A stretch of DNA of 6,092 bases from an uncultured Bryobacteraceae bacterium (lineage in GTDB: Bacteria > Acidobacteriota > Terriglobia > Bryobacterales > Bryobacteraceae), in NCBI GenBank assembly GCA_937921835.1, contig CAKZVG010000277.1:1-6092 (forward strand), given 5' to 3'. Both the position numbers and the translations under genes were made by a program. Below, one piece after another: positions 6,019-6,092 of the stretch. The notes under the pieces were generated by a model that was not told the DNA's origin, ran no database searches, and saw only the letters and a program-made list of their open reading frames with translations. Each line of letters begins with the position of its first letter. The stretch's first letter is position 1.

Positions 6019-6092
6019 AGCAGGACAATTCCCAAGCTGCGCCAAAGGGTTACAGGTGTTGCGGCCGGCGCCGCCGGTCTCCTCTGCCGCCG

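Larger units (their letters stand above)
5845..6092. other. Intergenic region upstream of the kinase operon
   Basis: No gene is supported here. The stretch 5925-6045 has clearly more A and T than the genes, as expected of a control region. It holds the half-site cluster, candidate promoter and leader described separately. The last ~30 bases (6062-6092) are very GC-rich with overlapping CCGGCG/CGCCGG inverted repeats, but lack the T-run of a terminator. A minus-strand frame entering from the right edge ends at TAG 5990-5988; it could be the tail of an upstream gene, but 34 codons without recognisable features do not establish that. Confidence 0.6.

Noticed and set aside
5845..6045. 67-residue N-terminal extension of the pseudokinase starting at a TTG
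   Set aside because: The extension has no similarity to the paralogue, crosses the AT-richer control region, and a good Shine-Dalgarno precedes the ATG at 5844, where both paralogues begin with MSF.
6025..6050. Possible sigma-54 promoter (TGGCGC...TTGGG)
   Set aside because: GG at -24 is present, but the -12 element lacks the required GC, and most consensus positions fail.
5988..6092. Possible C-terminal tail of an upstream minus-strand gene (34 codons, stop TAG)
   Set aside because: Too short and featureless to call; it runs through the CTTAG half-site region.
6060..6092. GC-rich inverted repeat as an intrinsic terminator
   Set aside because: No T-run on either strand after the possible stem.

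Overview
This is a GC-rich window in which every gene I can support lies on the minus strand, so the genes run from the right edge to the left edge. It looks like an Acidobacteriota chromosome, probably of the Solibacter/Bryobacter type. Two things point there: membrane-anchored Ser/Thr kinases, and a giant TonB-dependent receptor with an N-terminal carboxypeptidase-regulatory-like domain and the internal 'RQGNFSQTLD...DP...PFPNNSIPASR' block typical of that phylum. This assignment comes from recognising families, not from a marker gene.

Layout, in transcription order. (1) 6092-5845: about 250 bp without a convincing gene. It is poorer in GC than the genes and holds a cluster of CTTAG/CTAAG half-sites, a possible promoter and a hairpin-rich leader ending in a clear Shine-Dalgarno sequence. 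(2) 5844-4819: a 341-residue tail-anchored pseudokinase that has lost the glycine loop, VAIK lysine, HRD aspartate, catalytic-loop asparagine and DFG aspartate. (3) 4822-3446: a 458-residue membrane-spanning Ser/Thr kinase that keeps those residues, overlapping the pseudokinase by four bases (ATGA). It carries a proline-rich tail of about 130 residues beyond its membrane segment. (4) 3445-3401: a 45-bp gap with a perfect TATAAT centred in an imperfect inverted repeat. (5) 3400 to the left edge: 1133 open codons of an Oar-like TonB-dependent outer-membrane receptor that lacks only its last few residues.

The most interesting element is the kinase pair. The two kinase domains align without a gap for about 271 residues (roughly 40% identical by hand count), so they are tandem paralogues, and one has been dismantled at every catalytic position while its fold-defining residues and membrane anchor remain. 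The overlapping genes imply coupled production. I infer a pseudokinase-kinase membrane complex, perhaps serving the envelope or the uptake of a substrate through the downstream receptor. The functional link to the receptor rests only on adjacency and shared strand.
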